A stretch of 11,044 nt of DNA from Candidatus Nanohalarchaeota archaeon (GCA_030635525.1 DAOVYR010000017.1:1-11044); one strand, 5' to 3'; shown: positions 1-6,163, numbered from the stretch's first letter. Made by a program: numbers and translations. Notes: generated by a model not told the origin, from the letters alone.

Positions 1-56
1 CTCTTATGAAAAACTGAATGGTGCCTGAGCCTTTATGCGGGTTTGGCGCTTATGAA

Positions 57-908
57 TCATTTTTTTGCTCTTAGCTGAATGTAGATTTCTGTTATGAAAG
101 CCATGCTGAAGAGTTTGCTTATAGAACTTCCAAGCAGTAGTGTTGTGAGTGAAACGAGATATAATTCTATGTCTGATTGTATTGTTGATGCAAATGTTGC
201 GAGTAAGGCACTGTGAGACATCTCTGCACCCAGCATTCCAAAGAGCGGAGCTATCGAATGTGATAAAACAGCGATAAGCGGTATCCCAAAGAGCAGGGTA
301 ATGATGACTGAAAAAAGTGTTGTTATCACATACATTGTTACAATTGCAGGAAAATTTTTTGTTGTGCATTCATAAGATGAACTCAAACCGTTCGAAATAC
401 TGCTTTTTCTTATAATTATATCCTGAATCACGAAGATGAAGACCAATGTCATCAGGAAGGAGATGATGGTTCCAAGAACCTGAACTATCATCGAAATTAT
501 TCCGCCGACAATATTTACCAGAAAGGCCATTGTTATAAATGCGCCAAAAACGGTCAGAAAGTACGGTTTTGCATGATTCAGACTGTGCCTGAGGGAGTCG
601 TCCTTTTTGTTCCGGTATTGCATGTAATTGAATATGAATGTTGGCGTTAATATTGAGGAAAGAATCAGGACCAATACAATGGATAAAAAGAAATATCCGA
701 AGGACTCAACAATAAAATCAATCATATGCGGGTCAGGTATTGGATTCTCGAATAGACCGTTGCTGTAGCATGTATCTATTAAATTGAGTAGTGGAAAAAA
801 TATCAGGATCATTGCAAATATCTGAAACAGGAAAAAATATGGCAATTTGCGGAGACTAACGGAATATTTGAGTGCCAAAATTGTTGCTTTTTTGAAATCA
901 GATTTCAT
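57..908 (-). CDS. Multi-pass membrane protein, function unknown
   Basis: This 283-residue protein is dominated by long hydrophobic stretches at about residues 22-44, 66-95, 115-168 (long enough for two passes), 185-225 and 247-278, so about six membrane spans are expected. The N-terminus is short and basic (MKSDFKK), with no cleavable signal peptide apparent, and the C-terminus ends in a basic LRAKK. A connector near residues 165-185 (IIIRKSSISNGLSSSYECTTKNF split around the end of a span) resembles the amphipathic connectors of DUF4013/DUF7847-type archaeal membrane proteins, but I cannot assign a family. The ATG at 908 lies right after the inferred transcription start set by a TATA box at 931-940, so the message is probably leaderless. 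It is divergent from the primase gene. No enzymatic motif is visible. Confidence 0.8.
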   Translation of the reverse strand: MKSDFKKATILALKYSVSLRKLPYFFLFQIFAMILIFFPLLNLIDTCYSNGLFENPIPDPHMIDFIVESFGYFFLSIVLVLILSSILTPTFIFNYMQYRNKKDDSLRHSLNHAKPYFLTVFGAFITMAFLVNIVGGIISMIVQVLGTIISFLMTLVFIFVIQDIIIRKSSISNGLSSSYECTTKNFPAIVTMYVITTLFSVIITLLFGIPLIAVLSHSIAPLFGMLGAEMSHSALLATFASTIQSDIELYLVSLTTLLLGSSISKLFSMAFITEIYIQLRAKK

Positions 909-930
909 GTGTTAATTATTGGCAAATGGG

Positions 931-940
931 GTATATATAG
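931..940 (-). promoter_or_regulatory. TATA box for the membrane protein gene
   Basis: CTATATATAC on the minus strand. Its centre is about 27 bases from 908-909, which places transcription initiation essentially at the ATG, so a leaderless message is inferred. It lies only about 20 bases from the opposing primase TATA box. Confidence 0.6.
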
Positions 941-959
941 TTTATTGATAAACATGGGA

Positions 960-971
960 TTTATATAAAAA
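960..971 (+). promoter_or_regulatory. TATA box for the primase gene
   Basis: TTTATATAAAAA fits the archaeal TATA consensus. Its centre is about 27 bases before position 992, so transcription would start about two bases before the ATG at 994. This supports 994 over the upstream TTG at 973, which would lie before the transcription start. Confidence 0.65.
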
Positions 972-993
972 TTTGATTTGTGATAAGTTAAGT

Positions 994-2415
994 ATGGAAA
1001 TAGATGCTGCAAGGAGCAGACTGATCAGAGAGTATTATCTTCGGCCTGAGATTATTGAGAGAATGTTTGGCCTGTGCGAAGGGCGCGAGGTGGTCCCGGT
1101 ATTTTATGGCGGCAGGTTTGGCAAAAGGCCTGCCTCTGTGCAGTTTCCCGGGGATCTTGAGTATATGATTAAGAACGGGGCGACTTCTTTTCATTGTTCT
1201 TTGGAGCACTGGAGCAATCCTTTGCTGCTTTCAAACACTATGAAGAAGAATGAGATGGATAAAATCAGGACGGGGTGGGATCTTTTTTTTGATATCGATG
1301 CTAATGAGGATCTGGAGCACGGCAGGATCGCGGCAGGATTGATTGTTGAGGCACTGGCGACGCATGGCGTTAAGAATGTTTCTTTGAAGTTTTCGGGGAG
1401 AAGAGGGTTTCATGTTGCGGTTTCGTGCAAGTCACTTCCACATTCTGTCAATTTTTTGCCGGTTGAGACACAGTATCCTGAACTGATGCAAAAGGTTGCT
1501 GATTATTTGCGGGATTATATTTGCAAAGATCTTGTTGATGCGTTGATCGGTTATGATAAGTCGCTTGCAGGCAAAATAGGGGATGATCCGTATAAAATTG
1601 TTGAGGTGGAGCATAACTGGTCTTACAGGCATTTGTTTCGGATGCCTTATTCTTTTAATGAGAAGAGTTGGCGTGTGAGTCTGCCGCTTGATGTCGATAA
1701 GCTTGATAAATTCAGGATGGATGATGCGCTGCCTGAGAATGTGCGGGGAGACAGGGGGTTTTTGGATTCTTTTGAGGAGAATGAGGCAACTGAACTTGTC
1801 ATGGAGGCGCTTGAGCATGAGGCAGATGATAATATAAAGGAATCCAGAAGAGATGACAGGCTGGATAAAATGAAGAGTATCATGAGGTCTGGCGGGACAT
1901 TCATACAAGATGTAAAAGAGAAAGTTAAAAAGGATGGCAGGATCATGAAACAGACGTTCAGTAAGGTGGTCACGGGCCAGTACGATATTGAGGACCGGAT
2001 AAGGGATAAAAAAGTGAAGACCGGTGTAAAACGCGGGGCAGCAAATAAGATTCCTGAGGAGCTTTTCCCGCCGTGTGTGCATAATATTCTTGGCGGCCTC
2101 AAGGACGGTCGAAAGAGAGGTATATTTATTATGGTTAATTTTCTGAGGAGTGTTGGCTGGGAATGGGATGATATTGATGAGAGACTGAAGGAATGGAATT
2201 CTAATAATCCGGAACCACTACCGGATTCTTATTTGCAGGGACAGGTGAATTATGCAAAGAAAAGAGAGGAAATTATTCTGCCGCCGAATTGTGATAATGA
2301 AGGATATTATAAGGATATACTTATCTGCACTCCCGATAATCTGTGTCCAAGGGTCAGAAATCCTGTTAATTATGCACTGATTAAGGGGAAAAATATAAAA
2401 AAGAAGAAGTCTTAG
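994..2415 (+). CDS. priS: Fused DNA primase: PriS catalytic core plus PriL C-terminal Fe-S domain
   Basis: Single-chain archaeo-eukaryotic primase of 473 residues that would make RNA primers for replication. The catalytic core shows the metal-binding pair D100/D102 (FFDID), the SGRRGFH nucleotide-binding motif at 134-140 and the RMPYS-type motif at 216-220. The C-terminal part (about 355-465) looks like the PriL Fe-S domain, with four candidate cluster ligands C361, C433, C445 and C451 and the usual NP..Y ending (456-460). The PriL N-terminal domain is missing, with only a charged linker at about 265-350. No cysteine zinc knuckle is visible between D102 and SGRRGFH, a place where many PriS proteins carry one. 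Fused primases of this type are known from Nanoarchaeum equitans and relatives. The ATG at 994 is chosen because the TATA box makes it leaderless; a TTG at 973 is the alternative. The DUF1858 gene follows 17 bases downstream. Confidence 0.92.
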   Translation: MEIDAARSRLIREYYLRPEIIERMFGLCEGREVVPVFYGGRFGKRPASVQFPGDLEYMIKNGATSFHCSLEHWSNPLLLSNTMKKNEMDKIRTGWDLFFDIDANEDLEHGRIAAGLIVEALATHGVKNVSLKFSGRRGFHVAVSCKSLPHSVNFLPVETQYPELMQKVADYLRDYICKDLVDALIGYDKSLAGKIGDDPYKIVEVEHNWSYRHLFRMPYSFNEKSWRVSLPLDVDKLDKFRMDDALPENVRGDRGFLDSFEENEATELVMEALEHEADDNIKESRRDDRLDKMKSIMRSGGTFIQDVKEKVKKDGRIMKQTFSKVVTGQYDIEDRIRDKKVKTGVKRGAANKIPEELFPPCVHNILGGLKDGRKRGIFIMVNFLRSVGWEWDDIDERLKEWNSNNPEPLPDSYLQGQVNYAKKREEIILPPNCDNEGYYKDILICTPDNLCPRVRNPVNYALIKGKNIKKKKS

Positions 2416-2423
2416 ATGAAGTT

Positions 2424-2429
2424 GGTGAT
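2424..2429 (+). promoter_or_regulatory. Shine-Dalgarno site of the DUF1858 gene
   Basis: GGTGAT, complementary to the archaeal 16S 3' end (AUCACC), sits three bases before the ATG at 2433. It lies between the primase stop (2413-2415) and that ATG, so the second gene is translated from the primase message. Confidence 0.6.
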
Positions 2430-2432
2430 GTT

Positions 2433-2642
2433 ATGACAGATGAGAAGATTACGAAGAAGATGGGAATTACTGAGGTCGTGAGTAAGTATCCTGAGACTGT
2501 TGAAGTGTTTGCAAAGTTCGGGCTTCATTGTATCGGGTGTATTGCTGCGCGGTTTGAGAATATTGAGCAGGGTGCAGGAGCGCATGGTGTTGATGCAGAT
2601 AAGCTTGTCGATGAGTTGAATAAGGCTGTTTTGAAAGAATGA
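2433..2642 (+). CDS. DUF1858 domain protein (hybrid-cluster-protein-associated redox disulfide type)
   Basis: Small 69-residue protein that is almost entirely one DUF1858 domain. The sequence shows the family core: an N-terminal helix region (ITKKMGITEVVSKYPETVEV), then a CxxC pair C33/C36 in LHCIGCIAA, then the typical ENIEQGAGAHGVD stretch leading to a final helix. The family's cysteine pair is thought to form a redox-active disulfide or bind a partner; its substrate is not known, and nothing here defines it. The gene follows the primase by 17 bases with its own Shine-Dalgarno site, so the two are probably co-transcribed. Whether the link to the Fe-S primase is functional is inference. It ends 21 bases from the convergent scpB stop. 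Confidence 0.9.
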   Translation: MTDEKITKKMGITEVVSKYPETVEVFAKFGLHCIGCIAARFENIEQGAGAHGVDADKLVDELNKAVLKE

Positions 2643-2663
2643 CTGGGTGAAAGAAGGTTTTGT

Positions 2664-3704
2664 CTATTCATCGTTGTCTTTCATGACGTCTGCGAAGGGG
2701 CTCTGGTAGGGCTCTTCTTTTATGTTTACTGATTTTTTGGTCTGCTTTTTTTGTTTTTCTTCTTTTTTTGGTTCCGGTGGTTCTTCTTCCGGTTGTGTAG
2801 TGGGTGTCTTTTCTGTTTTTTGGTTTTGTTGCTCTTGTTTTTCTGCACTGTCTTTTGCCTGTTTCTTTTCTTGTTTTTCCTGTTCTTGTTTCTGGTCTGA
2901 GGGTTCATGCTTTTCTTTTGGAGGTACTTGCGGTTTTTTGTCTTTTTGCGCTTCGTGGTCCTGCGATCTTTCAGAGGCCTCATGCGAGTTTTTGTATTTG
3001 ATGACTTCACTGTCTTCTTGTTTTTCCTGTTCTTTTTTAGGGGATTCCTGCGGCTCTTTGTCTTTTTGTGTTTCACAGGGTTCTTGTTTTTTGTTTTCCC
3101 CTGGTTCTTCTTGTGCAGGTGGCCTGGTTGTTGGTTCCTGCGAGGGCGGGTTGTCTTTGGAGTCGGAGGGTTCGTGTTTTGCTGCGTTTTCTTCGTATGC
3201 TTCTTCGTCAGGGGGTTCTATACCCCTTTGGGAGAAGTATTCTTTGAGTTCTTTCGGGGATGTCAGGTCGAAGTAGTCGAGGAATTTTTTGGTTATATGT
3301 ATGCGGTTTGTGTGGCCTTCCGGCTCGAGGCGGATGAATCCGCGTGATGAGAGTTCTTTTATGTGGTCGTAGGCACGGTTGCCTCTTGTCTCAACTACGA
3401 AGCTTTGTTTTACAGGGTTGTGATAAGATATTAAGGAAAGGGTTTGAAGGGTTGCTTTTGAGAAGTCTTTTTCCGGGGCGAGGTGTTCTACGTTATCTTT
3501 ATATTCTTCTTTTATGTGAAGTTCATAGTAGTTGTCTCTTTCGCGGACACTGAGGCTGTGGTCATCGTATTCTTTTTCCATCTCTTTGAGCAGTTTTTTT
3601 ATCTGTGGTTTGGGAATGCCAACTACATGATAGAGTTCTGCCAAGGTCATGGGCCGTGCAGCGACAAATAAGGCTGCTTCGATTAGTTTTTTCTTGTCCC
3701 TCAT
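2664..3704 (-). CDS. scpB: Segregation and condensation protein B with a long disordered C-terminal tail
   Basis: Kleisin-binding winged-helix subunit of the SMC-ScpA-ScpB condensin, acting on the chromosome. Residues 1-160 match the family: an N-terminal wHTH (LIEAALFVAARPMTLAEL, 7-24) and a second one containing LQTLSLISYHNPVKQ (86-100), ETRGNRAYDHIKEL and RGFIRLEPEG. ScpB is normally about 180-200 residues; this one has 346, because residues from about 165 to 330 form a Glu/Lys/Gln/Pro-rich tail with imperfect repeats. The tail ends in a less repetitive segment, PYQSPFADVMKDNDE. The start is taken at ATG 3704, which has GTGAT (3709-3713) four bases upstream; a GTG at 3713 is the alternative. 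It is the last gene of the scpA cluster, and its stop faces the DUF1858 gene. Confidence 0.9.
   Translation of the reverse strand: MRDKKKLIEAALFVAARPMTLAELYHVVGIPKPQIKKLLKEMEKEYDDHSLSVRERDNYYELHIKEEYKDNVEHLAPEKDFSKATLQTLSLISYHNPVKQSFVVETRGNRAYDHIKELSSRGFIRLEPEGHTNRIHITKKFLDYFDLTSPKELKEYFSQRGIEPPDEEAYEENAAKHEPSDSKDNPPSQEPTTRPPAQEEPGENKKQEPCETQKDKEPQESPKKEQEKQEDSEVIKYKNSHEASERSQDHEAQKDKKPQVPPKEKHEPSDQKQEQEKQEKKQAKDSAEKQEQQNQKTEKTPTTQPEEEPPEPKKEEKQKKQTKKSVNIKEEPYQSPFADVMKDNDE
2780..3180 (-). repeat. Low-complexity, imperfectly repeated coding DNA of the ScpB tail
   Basis: The strand coding for the ScpB tail is purine-rich and contains related copies. An 18-base stretch recurs exactly at 2869-2886 and 3016-3033, and a 22-base stretch recurs with a few changes at 2929-2950 and 3049-3070. 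The encoded peptides QKDKEPQESPK and QKDKKPQVPPK, and HEPSDSK and HEPSDQK, are duplicated. The differing offsets (147 and 120 bases) suggest several slippage or duplication events rather than one tandem repeat. Confidence 0.7.
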
Positions 3705-3708
3705 ATTT

Positions 3709-3713
3709 ATCAC
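3709..3713 (-). promoter_or_regulatory. Shine-Dalgarno site of scpB
   Basis: GTGAT on the minus strand, four bases before the ATG at 3704. It decides the scpB start, because the GTG inside it would otherwise be read as the start codon. Confidence 0.45.
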
Positions 3714-3734
3714 GTGTAATTTTTGAGGAGGGAT

Positions 3735-3914
3735 TCAATAGCGTAAGCTGTGTTTGCGCTCAAGCTTTGTAAGGCGTGCCATGAGTTTGCGCTCTTCAAT
3801 GTCGCCAAGACATCCCGGGTACCTGTTTGATTTGTCCAGAATGAAGCGCAACCTTGTGACTTCTTTTAACTCCTCATCTCTTTGTAAAACGAGTGTATCT
3901 TCTTTTAGTTCCAT
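3735..3914 (-). CDS. Small charged protein encoded between scpA and scpB, function unknown
   Basis: Predicted 59-residue, highly charged and mostly helical protein. It starts at ATG 3914, inside the last codons of scpA (10-base overlap), and stops 30 bases before the scpB ATG. It exactly fills the otherwise empty space between the two condensin genes, which suggests translation as part of the same message. A weak TTGGT lies six bases before the ATG. Visible features are a central YPGCLGD turn (residues 32-38) between two charged helix-like segments (11-28 and 39-54). It has no transmembrane segment or enzyme motif. The frame stays open upstream to 3965, but that part overlaps scpA and is Arg-rich shadow sequence. 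I do not recognise a family. Its position makes an SMC-complex accessory role possible, but that is inference. Confidence 0.62.
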   Translation of the reverse strand: MELKEDTLVLQRDEELKEVTRLRFILDKSNRYPGCLGDIEERKLMARLTKLERKHSLRY

Positions 3915-4651
3915 TTTTGTACCAACTTTATTTCTATTTCTCCGAACATCACGGGCTGCTCGCATAATATGCGGCCCTGATTGGATAAGTGCAACAGTGA
4001 ATTGAATGTCTTTATTTTTTCTTCGCGTGTCGGCTCTATTCCAAGCAACTGATTGAAATTGATGAGGTTATTTGTCTGTAAATATTTATTAATCTTTTCA
4101 AATGTATCTTCTATGCTTTTTGAGATGTCTTCGCCATGCAGGTCTATCTGGAATATCCCGCGCGATTCGCGGCGGTTTTTTATGACCATTGCTTTTCCAA
4201 GGGCGTCAACGAGCTCTTCTATGCCTATCTGGCGTTTTGGATAGCGCTTTATGGGTATCTGGATGGGAGGTATGACTATGGGGTCATTGGAATTTTCGTT
4301 GTATGGGAGTTCGGAGTATTCAGGGTCGTCTTCAATGAGCCCTAGGTCTTCGGGTGCTTCTTCTACATATTTTAATGTGTCGGATTTCAGGCGATATATT
4401 ATCGCAGCTGCAAGAAGTATTTTTGAGGGGATGCGAAGGTCAAGTTCGTGCATTTTTTTTATGTGGTCTGTGAATCTGTTGTTTAGTTTGATTAAGTCAA
4501 TGTCCCATGGGTTCATGTCATGTGTCAGAGATGCTATGACTTCCTGCCAGTCTCCATTGTGGATTAGTTCGATTATGTCCCCGTCGCTTTTAAGTAAGTC
4601 TGTCTCTTCCATTTGTGGATATTCGTCAGTGGTTTCCATGTATTTCAACAT
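3905..4651 (-). CDS. scpA: Segregation and condensation protein A (kleisin)
   Basis: Kleisin of 248 residues that would bridge the two SMC heads. The N-terminal SMC-neck-binding region is clear: MNPWDIDLIKLNNRF (46-60), then KKMHELDLRIPSKILLAAAIIYRLKS (65-90). The acidic middle (about 97-115) leads to a proline-rich VIPPIQIP and a RQIGIEELVDALGKAM helix typical of archaeal ScpA. The C-terminal winged helix that caps an SMC head is present (TFNSLLHLSNQGRI through FGEIEIKLVQ, about 216-245). The start is ATG 4651, downstream of a TATA box at 4691-4703; ATG 4639 (residue 5) is an alternative, and neither has a good Shine-Dalgarno site. It is first gene of the cluster and overlaps the start of the 59-residue gene. 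It is separated from smc by three unrelated genes. Confidence 0.93.
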   Translation of the reverse strand: MLKYMETTDEYPQMEETDLLKSDGDIIELIHNGDWQEVIASLTHDMNPWDIDLIKLNNRFTDHIKKMHELDLRIPSKILLAAAIIYRLKSDTLKYVEEAPEDLGLIEDDPEYSELPYNENSNDPIVIPPIQIPIKRYPKRQIGIEELVDALGKAMVIKNRRESRGIFQIDLHGEDISKSIEDTFEKINKYLQTNNLINFNQLLGIEPTREEKIKTFNSLLHLSNQGRILCEQPVMFGEIEIKLVQKWN

Positions 4652-4690
4652 TATATTAATACGGTTGCATTCAGATATTTCTGTTGAGTA

Positions 4691-4703
4691 GTTTTATATA
4701 TCT
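4691..4703 (-). promoter_or_regulatory. TATA box for the scpA cluster
   Basis: AGATATATAAAAC-like element on the minus strand. Its centre predicts transcription starting near 4670, giving a leader of about 20 bases before ATG 4651. It indicates that scpA, the small gene and scpB have a promoter of their own, separate from smc. Confidence 0.5.
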
Positions 4704-4777
4704 GATATGGAGATGTTGCCGATAGAAATGGCTTAAAGTTTCAACTAAAGATGGTGCGTGTGATCAGTGGCTTATGC

Positions 4778-5002
4778 CTATTTTTTCCCTATCCACCAGA
4801 TCATTTTCTTGCCAGAACCAACTTCTGCTTTTTCCATTTTGCCGTCAATCTTTCCTTCAGATTTGAGTTTGTAGCAGTGGATGTTTGCTGTTGACCAAGA
4901 AATTTTTGCCTGCTTTGCAATCTGGTATGTTGAGAGTGGCTGTTTGGATGTTTTTAATATTCTCTCTGTCAGTGCATCTATTGATAGATTTTCGTGTTTC
5001 AT
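4778..5002 (-). CDS. Small winged-helix DNA-binding protein
   Basis: The 74-residue protein is essentially a single winged helix-turn-helix. Residues 23-35 (LSTYQIAKQAKIS) form the first helix pair, WSTANIHCYKLKSEGKI (36-52) is the recognition helix, and KMEKAEVGSGKKMIWWIG (55-72) is the beta wing. It is probably a transcription regulator; its targets are not visible apart from a likely operator in its own promoter. ATG 5002 follows an AAGGGGGGAT stretch (5009-5018) about six bases upstream that can act as Shine-Dalgarno. A strong TATA box at 5082-5091 and a palindrome at 5033-5060 lie upstream, which suggests autoregulation. It is not part of a known condensin operon and lies between scpA and the nucleotidyltransferase gene. 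Family assignment beyond wHTH is not possible. Confidence 0.85.
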   Translation of the reverse strand: MKHENLSIDALTERILKTSKQPLSTYQIAKQAKISWSTANIHCYKLKSEGKIDGKMEKAEVGSGKKMIWWIGKK

Positions 5003-5032
5003 TGTCTTATCCCCCCTTAAGAGATGTCTTTT

Positions 5033-5060
5033 CGAACATATCGATATATGATTGTGTTCG
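5033..5060. promoter_or_regulatory. Operator-like inverted repeat at the wHTH gene start site
   Basis: Imperfect 28-base palindrome with outer arms CGAACA (5033-5038) and TGTTCG (5055-5060) and an AT-rich, partly symmetrical centre. The TATA box at 5082-5091 predicts transcription starting at about 5060, so the palindrome would cover roughly +1 to +28 of the wHTH message, a classic repressor position in archaea. Binding by the encoded wHTH protein is inference. Confidence 0.5.
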
Positions 5061-5081
5061 TGTAGTTAGTTGGGGGGTGGG

Positions 5082-5091
5082 GTATATAAAG
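5082..5091 (-). promoter_or_regulatory. TATA box with BRE-like element for the small wHTH gene
   Basis: On the minus strand CTTTATATAC-type box preceded by a purine-rich CCAAAAG that fits an archaeal BRE. The predicted start is near 5060, giving a leader of about 58 bases to ATG 5002. The box is nearly symmetrical, so plus-strand initiation cannot be excluded, but the upstream sequence for that direction is G-rich and lacks a BRE. Confidence 0.55.
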
Positions 5092-5116
5092 CTTTTGGTG
5101 GTTTAGAATATAGTTT

Positions 5117-5272
5117 TTGGTGGTGGTTTTTGGTGTGAGTTCCTTGTGTTTCCTTATGTGTGCGCCATCTCTCTTTTGTTTGCAGTGGGTCGTGTTGTGG
5201 GTTTTTGTGCAATGTGAATGTAAGGATTGTATGAATCTTTGCGCTGGCAACGCAAGCATTTTACCTGCTTAA
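5117..5272 (+). CDS. Doubtful small cysteine-rich reading frame
   Basis: A plus-strand frame is open from a stop at 5111 to TAA at 5270. It has possible starts TTG 5117, GTG 5135 and ATG 5156. From the ATG it would give 38 residues with six cysteines, including a CxCxxCxxxC cluster (residues 20-29) resembling a metal site, after a hydrophobic stretch. A GGTGGTG (5119-5125) could serve the GTG start, and the near-symmetrical TATA at 5082-5091 could fire this way. The strand here is T/G-rich, which by itself yields Cys, Val, Leu and Trp codons, so chance is the more likely explanation. Confidence 0.15.
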   Translation: MVVVFGVSSLCFLMCAPSLFCLQWVVLWVFVQCECKDCMNLCAGNASILPA

Positions 5273-5314
5273 AAATCATGAAAATTTGTTGTTATTGGTG
5301 CTATTTTCAAGCTT

Positions 5315-6163
5315 TTAATTGCGGCTGTCGATTTTGGATGCAATTAAAAACATGCCAATGCTGCGCACTTTTAATGTGTATTTTTCATTGCTTGTTTTTT
5401 CTATTTTCTTGTTTTTTGTTAGAATATCCAGTGCCTGTTTTAGCCGTAGTTCATCTAATTCTGTTTTTTTCAGGAGTTCTTCGTAAGATAAATCTGCTTT
5501 TGATAATTCAAGAAATATTGCAAGATAGGGGAAGGTTTCCTGTTCGTATTCCCTGAACAGTTTGTTGTATATCGGTATTTTAATGCGTTCTCTTTTTTGC
5601 ATATCTTCAATTCGGGCCAACAGATGAGATTTCCAGATGTTGGCTGGGTTCTCTTTGCATTGATTGATTATTTCCTGATGAACTATGTTCCAGTCGATTC
5701 CTGCCTGAAAGAGGGCTACGCAATCCTCATAATCTCCTGCTCTTGAAAATATTGATTTCAAAAGAAAAATGTCTTCAAAGGATAGCACAGTTACAGATAA
5801 ATTACCGTAAGAGGCATGGGTTTTTGCGCGGGATTTCATGTTTTCTGAAAGGGTAAGGTTGCCGCAGATTTTCTTTAGGAATATGTCGAATCGGTCGTCT
5901 TTTCGTGTATAGATGCCGTCTGGCTTTAGATACAGGCATTCTTCTGTGATTGGTATTGTTTCGAATCCGATCTTTTTTATTGCGCCTGTGAAACTTTTTA
6001 GCTCTTTTTTTGTTGCGAATACAATGTCTATGTCTTTTGTTGCATCTTTCAGGTCTGCAAACATTAGTGCTGCCCCTCCAAATACGTACATTGTAATATT
6101 ATCCTCCTGTTCTTTTCCGATTTCATTGAAGAGAGCGTCTAAGGTTTTAGTATTTGATATCAT
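5315..6163 (-). CDS. Nucleotidyltransferase, DUF6036/AbiEii-like, with C-terminal winged helix
   Basis: This 282-residue protein starts with a minimal nucleotidyltransferase fold. It has the GG pair at 29-30 (VFGGAALMF), the metal-binding D44/D46 (TKDIDIVF) and a likely third acid D93 (RFDIF). The helix around K136, R141, D144 and D147 (KSIFSRAGDYEDC) matches the K..R..D..D pattern of AbiEii/DUF6036 proteins. The catalytic set therefore looks intact. After a helical middle, residues about 210-275 (DLSYEELLKKTELDELRLKQALDILTK) look like a winged helix. Such enzymes transfer nucleotides to RNA or protein targets; the target here is unknown. Its ATG overlaps the end of the upstream regulator gene by 17 bases, indicating translational coupling, and no Shine-Dalgarno site is visible. 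This arrangement matches toxin (this gene) and antitoxin pairs of AbiE type, but toxin activity is inference. Confidence 0.85.
   Translation of the reverse strand: MISNTKTLDALFNEIGKEQEDNITMYVFGGAALMFADLKDATKDIDIVFATKKELKSFTGAIKKIGFETIPITEECLYLKPDGIYTRKDDRFDIFLKKICGNLTLSENMKSRAKTHASYGNLSVTVLSFEDIFLLKSIFSRAGDYEDCVALFQAGIDWNIVHQEIINQCKENPANIWKSHLLARIEDMQKRERIKIPIYNKLFREYEQETFPYLAIFLELSKADLSYEELLKKTELDELRLKQALDILTKNKKIEKTSNEKYTLKVRSIGMFLIASKIDSRN

Larger units (their letters stand above)
5003..5314. other. 312-base intergenic region: promoter and operator of the small wHTH gene, no certain gene
   Basis: The wHTH-proximal part (5003-5092) holds a leader, an operator-like palindrome, a G/C-run (5071-5082) and a TATA box. 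Beyond it are three related TTTTGGTGGT-like units (5093-5102, 5115-5124, 5128-5137) on the plus strand. A short hairpin with arms TTGCG/CGCAA and a seven-base loop lies at 5239-5255, just downstream of the nucleotidyltransferase stop at 5315. It lacks a T-run in the direction of that gene, so I do not call it a terminator. A short plus-strand reading frame at 5117-5272 is discussed separately. I see no tRNA or other RNA gene. Confidence 0.5.

Noticed and set aside
4..369. Minus-strand frame at the left edge
   Set aside because: It overlaps the membrane protein gene in another frame, and its Asn/His/Arg-rich composition is unlike a real protein. Positions 1-56 hold nothing I can name.
973..993. 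TTG at 973 as the primase start
   Set aside because: The TATA box at 960-971 overlaps or directly abuts it, so it would lie upstream of the transcript; ATG 994 fits.
2722..3276. Long plus-strand frame opposite the ScpB tail
   Set aside because: Its Cys/Phe/Ser-rich product is the complement of the Lys/Glu/Gln-rich tail; it has no start site support and is a shadow of low-complexity DNA.
4769..4786. GGCTTATGCC hairpin followed by T6 as a plus-strand terminator
   Set aside because: The stem is only three base pairs, the T-run is the lysine codons of the wHTH gene read backwards, and no plus-strand gene precedes it.
5003..5314. tRNA or box C/D RNA in the intergenic gap
   Set aside because: No T-arm with a matching acceptor stem, and no paired RUGAUGA and CUGA boxes at sensible spacing.
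5227..5556. 109-codon plus-strand frame overlapping the end of the nucleotidyltransferase
   Set aside because: Most of it is antisense to the enzyme's C-terminal wHTH; no ribosome binding site or recognisable domain.
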